Assembly (NCBI GenBank): GCA_023413645.1
Contig: JAEZPN010000079.1
Span: forward strand, 1-9,180
Source: Bacteroidota bacterium
GTDB taxonomy: Bacteria > Bacteroidota > Bacteroidia > Bacteroidales > Rikenellaceae
Reading direction: 5' to 3'
DNA: 9,180 bases
Part shown: one piece after another, positions 6,392-9,180 of the stretch
Numbering within the stretch: the first letter of the stretch is position 1
Layout of the letters: every line of letters starts with the position of its first letter
Program-made: the position numbers and the translations under genes
The notes under the pieces: model-generated
What the model saw: only the letters and a program-made list of their open reading frames with translations
Database searches by the model: none
Told to the model about the DNA's origin: nothing

Positions 6392-7708
6392 ATGGAGAGA
6401 CCATTAGATAAACAGACCGTAGACAATATCTGTATTGCCAATGGACTCCGAAACGCTAAGGAGCTTGGCGCGGCATCTATCCGCCAGTTCGTGAGCGTTG
6501 TTAAGGACATCGAGGCTAAGATGGGCGTGGAGTATATCCGCATGGAGATTGGTGAGCCAGGCCTCCCCGCCGAGCAGATCGGTATCGAGGCTGAGCACGA
6601 GGCGTTGCTCGCAGGCGTGGGCTCAAAGTACCCTCTCATCACTGGTATCGAGCCTTTGACTAAGGAGGCATCACGCTTCATCAAGGCTTTCATCAACCTC
6701 GACATCCCTCCCGTGTGCATCGTGCCCACGGTAGGCTCTATGCAGGGTGCTTTTGCTACCTTCATGGCGCTTCACCAGATGCGCGAGGACCGCGACACTA
6801 TCCTCTTCATTGACCCCGGCTTCCCCGTGCAGAAGGCACAGTGTAAAGTGCAGGGCATCCGCATCGAGTCGTTCGACGTTATCGACTACCGCGGTAAGGC
6901 GTTGGAGGCTAAGTTGGAGGAGGTACTCTCTTCTGGTCGCATCAGCGGCTTGGTTTACTCTAACCCCAACAATCCTACATGGATGTGCTTGAACGAGGAG
7001 GAGTTGGAGATTATCGGTCGCATGGCTACTAAGTACGACGTTATCGTTGTCGAGGACTTGGCATACCTCAACATGGACTTCCGCGAGGACCGCTCGAAGC
7101 CATTTGAGGCACCATACCAGCCTTCAGTAGCGCGCTATACAGACAACTGCTTGCACCTCTTGTCAGGCTCGAAGATGTTCTCATACGCTGGTCAGCGTAT
7201 CGCCGTTGTAGCTATGAACCCCGCACTTGCGGAGCGCTGCTACGACAACTTCGCAAAGAAGTATGGCAACGATGGTCAGTTCCGTCGTAACTTCATCTTC
7301 AACATCCTCTACGTATTGTCATCGGGTGTTCCTCACTCTGCACAGTACGCCCTCGCTGCGATGTTCCGTGCAGCGTCGGATGGTCGCTTGAACTATGTTG
7401 AGCACACTCGCGAGTATGCACGTCGCGCTCAGAAGGTTAAGGAGATTATGGTCAAGAACGGCTTCCATATCGTTTACGATAAGGATTGCGACCAGGATGT
7501 CAGCGATGGCTTCTTCTTCACATTCGGTTATAAGGATATGACAGGCGAGCAGCTCATCAACAAGCTCATCTACTACGGTATCTCGGCTATCACCCTCGCA
7601 CCTACAGGTAGCTCACGTCAGGGCTTGCGTGGTTGCGTGTCGATGATTTCGGACTACCAGTACGACGAGCTCGACAAGCGATTGAGACTCTTCAGCCAAG
7701 ATTATTAA
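6392..7708 (+). CDS. PLP-dependent aminotransferase, class I/II (probably aromatic or branched substrate)
   Basis: A fold-type I aminotransferase of 438 residues. It would interconvert an amino acid and its 2-oxo acid using PLP. Seen in the sequence: RMEIGEPGLP (50-59) at the N-terminal substrate gate, YSNPNNPT (189-196) with N194 as the PLP O3'-binding Asn, VVEDLAY (219-225) with D222 and Y225 contacting the cofactor, SGSKMFSYAGQR (258-269) with K261 as the Schiff-base lysine, and R413 (RQGLRGCVS) as the likely substrate-carboxylate arginine. All key residues are present. The ATG at 6392 is 4 nt after the iorB stop. An in-frame ATG at 6365 inside iorB would overlap by 23 nt and is less likely. 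Position in the ior operon suggests that it supplies aryl-pyruvates to IorAB or uses them in reverse. Substrate specificity is inferred from context only. Confidence 0.9.
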   Translation: MERPLDKQTVDNICIANGLRNAKELGAASIRQFVSVVKDIEAKMGVEYIRMEIGEPGLPAEQIGIEAEHEALLAGVGSKYPLITGIEPLTKEASRFIKAFINLDIPPVCIVPTVGSMQGAFATFMALHQMREDRDTILFIDPGFPVQKAQCKVQGIRIESFDVIDYRGKALEAKLEEVLSSGRISGLVYSNPNNPTWMCLNEEELEIIGRMATKYDVIVVEDLAYLNMDFREDRSKPFEAPYQPSVARYTDNCLHLLSGSKMFSYAGQRIAVVAMNPALAERCYDNFAKKYGNDGQFRRNFIFNILYVLSSGVPHSAQYALAAMFRAASDGRLNYVEHTREYARRAQKVKEIMVKNGFHIVYDKDCDQDVSDGFFFTFGYKDMTGEQLINKLIYYGISAITLAPTGSSRQGLRGCVSMISDYQYDELDKRLRLFSQDY

Positions 7709-7718
7709 TATGTTAATT

Positions 7719-7751
7719 AAGGGCTGCCCAGGTTTAAGGACAGCCCTTTTT
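7719..7751 (+). terminator. Intrinsic terminator or attenuator between the aminotransferase and CoA-transferase genes
   Basis: AAGGGCTG (7719-7726) pairs with CAGCCCTT (7741-7748). Past one C/A mismatch, CC (7728-7729) pairs with GG (7738-7739), leaving an 8-nt loop. The 3' arm runs into TTTTT (7747-7751). This is the most canonical intrinsic terminator in the window. It ends only 15 nt before the next ATG, so it must either end the upstream operon or limit read-through into the downstream gene. Confidence 0.85.
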
Positions 7752-7765
7752 AAAGAATAGTGCGT

Positions 7766-9058
7766 ATGAATTTAGTAAGTGCGGCTGAGGCCGTCAAGCT
7801 TATCAAGTCGGGTGACTCGGTATATATCCAGGGCTCGACATCTATCCCCGAGGTCTTGGTGCAGGCGATGACCGACCGTGCGCCAGAGCTTCGCGATGTA
7901 AAGGTATATACAGCATTCGCCATTGGTCGTTTCGATGCCCCCTATGCTAAGGCGGAGCTTCGTGACTCGTTCGAGCCATTGAGCTTCTTCGTGGCTAATA
8001 ACCTTCGCAATGCTATCAACTCGGGCGTGGCGCAGACCATCCCCGCATTCCTCGGCGAGATTCCCTTCCTTTTCCGTTCAGGTCAGGTGCCCCTCGATGT
8101 TACGCTCTTGAACGTCTCGGAGCCCGATGAGGAGGGCTACTGCTCATATGGTGTATCTGCCGACCTCGCATTCTCGGCTGTAGAGTGCTCTAAGGTCGTT
8201 ATCGCGCAGGTAAACAAGTATATGCCCCGCACCTTCGGTGACCCCGTGATCCACGTATCTAAGATTGACGCTATGGTGCGCGGTGACGAGCCTCTTGTTG
8301 AGGTGCCCACTGTTGTGCCCAATGACGTTGAGCGTGCTATCGGTAACTACATCGCAGGCGAGATTCCTGATGGTGCGACCCTCCAGATTGGTGTAGGTGG
8401 TATTCCTAACGCTGTGCTTGATGCACTCCAGGGTCACAAGCACCTCGGTCTCCACACTGAGGCGATGACAGATGGCGTGGTGCCCCTCATCCAGAAGGGT
8501 ATCATCGATAACTCGCTCAAGAAGATCTATCCTGGCAAGTCTGTAGCATGCCTCTGTCTCGGTAGCCAGCGTCTCTACGACTACCTCGATGGCAACCGCG
8601 ATGTCGTAATCCGCGACGTGGCATGGACAAACGATCCCCAGAACATCCGTCAGAACCCCAAGGTTATGGCTGTTAACTCAGCTATCGAGATCGACCTCAC
8701 AGGTCAGATTTGCGCAGACTCTATCGGTGAGCGCATCTTCTCGGGTGTAGGTGGTCAGCACGACTTTATGTATGGCGGTGCACTCTCAGAGGGTGGTAAG
8801 TGCTTCATCGCTCTTCCTTCAATCACCTCTAAGGGTCAGTCTAAGATCGTTCCTACCCTCACAAAGGGTGCAGGTGTTGTGACTACACGCTTCCAGGCAC
8901 AGTATATCGCTACTGAGCATGGTATCGTATATCTCCGCAATAAGTCACTCGCTGAGCGTGCGAAGCTCCTTATCTCTATTGCTGATCCCTCAGTCCGCGA
9001 GGATCTCGAGCGTGCAGCGGTGGAGCGATTTGGTATCGGCTTCCTAAGATTACAGTAA
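7766..9058 (+). CDS. CoA-transferase of the acetyl-CoA hydrolase/4-hydroxybutyrate CoA-transferase family
   Basis: A family I CoA-transferase of 430 residues. It would move CoA between an acyl-CoA and a free carboxylate, usually acetate, through a glutamyl-CoA thioester. Visible features are the N-terminal half (about 1-190) with IQGSTSIPEVL (21-31) and LNVSEPDEEGYCSYGVS (115-131), and the C-terminal half with IGVGGIPNAV (208-217), the catalytic GLHTEAMTDG (228-237) in which E232 is the predicted nucleophile, FSGVGGQHDF (325-334) and the closing ATEHGIVYLRNKSLAERA (382-399). Length matches 4-hydroxybutyrate and butyryl-CoA:acetate CoA-transferases (about 430-450), so the gene is complete. The ATG at 7766 is preferred over an in-frame GTG two codons earlier. 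Behind the ior genes it could release arylacetates from aryl-acetyl-CoA, conserving the thioester as acetyl-CoA. Alternatives are a succinyl-, propionyl- or butyryl-CoA transferase of central fermentation. The substrate is not decidable here. Confidence 0.9.
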   Translation: MNLVSAAEAVKLIKSGDSVYIQGSTSIPEVLVQAMTDRAPELRDVKVYTAFAIGRFDAPYAKAELRDSFEPLSFFVANNLRNAINSGVAQTIPAFLGEIPFLFRSGQVPLDVTLLNVSEPDEEGYCSYGVSADLAFSAVECSKVVIAQVNKYMPRTFGDPVIHVSKIDAMVRGDEPLVEVPTVVPNDVERAIGNYIAGEIPDGATLQIGVGGIPNAVLDALQGHKHLGLHTEAMTDGVVPLIQKGIIDNSLKKIYPGKSVACLCLGSQRLYDYLDGNRDVVIRDVAWTNDPQNIRQNPKVMAVNSAIEIDLTGQICADSIGERIFSGVGGQHDFMYGGALSEGGKCFIALPSITSKGQSKIVPTLTKGAGVVTTRFQAQYIATEHGIVYLRNKSLAERAKLLISIADPSVREDLERAAVERFGIGFLRLQ

Positions 9059-9071
9059 TTTCTTGTGATAA

Positions 9072-9086
9072 GCCGCAATCTGCGGC
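9072..9086 (+). other. Short GC-rich hairpin after the CoA-transferase gene
   Basis: GCCGCA (9072-9077) and TGCGGC (9081-9086) form a perfect 6-bp stem with a 3-nt loop, 13 nt after the stop codon. No U-tract follows (CACCAAAC), so it is not a terminator by itself. It may protect the transcript end or be part of the larger structured segment that follows. Confidence 0.4.
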
Positions 9087-9095
9087 ACCAAACTT

Positions 9096-9144
9096 AGAGC
9101 CCCGAATGGGAAATACGCTTAGTATGTCCCATCCGAGGCTCTTT
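9096..9144 (+). terminator. Long hairpin, likely terminator of the CoA-transferase transcript
   Basis: AGAGCC (9096-9101) pairs with GGCTCT (9137-9142), CG (9103-9104) with CG (9134-9135), ATGGGA (9106-9111) with TCCCAT (9127-9132) and ATAC (9113-9116) with GTAT (9122-9125). This gives 18 pairs broken by three single mismatches around a 5-nt loop. Only TTTC follows, so the tail is weak. It could act from both sides if a convergent gene lies beyond the window. Confidence 0.6.
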
Positions 9145-9180
9145 CATTTGGCACCACATCTCACGACTTCTGACAAGAAA

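Noticed and set aside
1..9180. Mobile element, CRISPR array, defence system or biosynthetic cluster
   Set aside because: No transposase or integrase motifs, no regularly spaced repeats, and every long open stretch is accounted for by recognised housekeeping or metabolic genes.

Overview
This 9.2 kb window looks like chromosomal DNA of a Bacteroidales (Bacteroidota) bacterium, probably gut-associated. The evidence is the proteins themselves (a TonB, HflX and IorAB of Bacteroidales type), several promoter boxes matching the Bacteroidota -7 consensus TAnnTTTG, and A/T-rich start regions without Shine-Dalgarno sequences. I cannot fix the genus; an Alistipes/Rikenellaceae-like organism is a guess. 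I see no transposase, tRNA, CRISPR array, phage gene or defence gene. Most of the window is ordinary core and metabolic DNA.

Left part (1-3926): a leftward rlmN (23S rRNA/tRNA adenine-C2 methyltransferase) is cut by the left edge just before its last catalytic motif. A divergent intergenic region holds a -7 box on each strand and a roughly 130-nt leader that can fold, in front of a rightward tonB. A strong hairpin terminator follows tonB. Next come hflX (ribosome-associated GTPase) and upp (uracil phosphoribosyltransferase), 27 nt apart and probably co-transcribed, ending in another terminator.

Right part (4005-9180): behind a clear -7 box lies iorA-iorB-aminotransferase, followed across a terminator-like hairpin by a CoA-transferase of the acetyl-CoA hydrolase/4-hydroxybutyrate CoA-transferase family. 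Together they read as a complete route between (aryl)amino acids and free (aryl)acetic acids. The aminotransferase makes the 2-oxo acid, IorAB decarboxylates it oxidatively to the acyl-CoA while reducing ferredoxin, and the CoA-transferase exchanges the acyl-CoA for acetyl-CoA. The same enzymes could run backwards to salvage aryl acids into amino acids. The IorA is a short form without the C-terminal ferredoxin domain. It keeps four cysteines that fit the single proximal [4Fe-4S] cluster of two-subunit 2-oxoacid:ferredoxin oxidoreductases.

The items most worth a second look are the structured tonB leader (pseudoknot-capable, with a 16-codon open frame inside it), the short IorA, the gene set around it, the terminator placed inside that set, and the hairpin-rich 122-nt segment at the right edge, which is bounded by an 8-nt inverted repeat.
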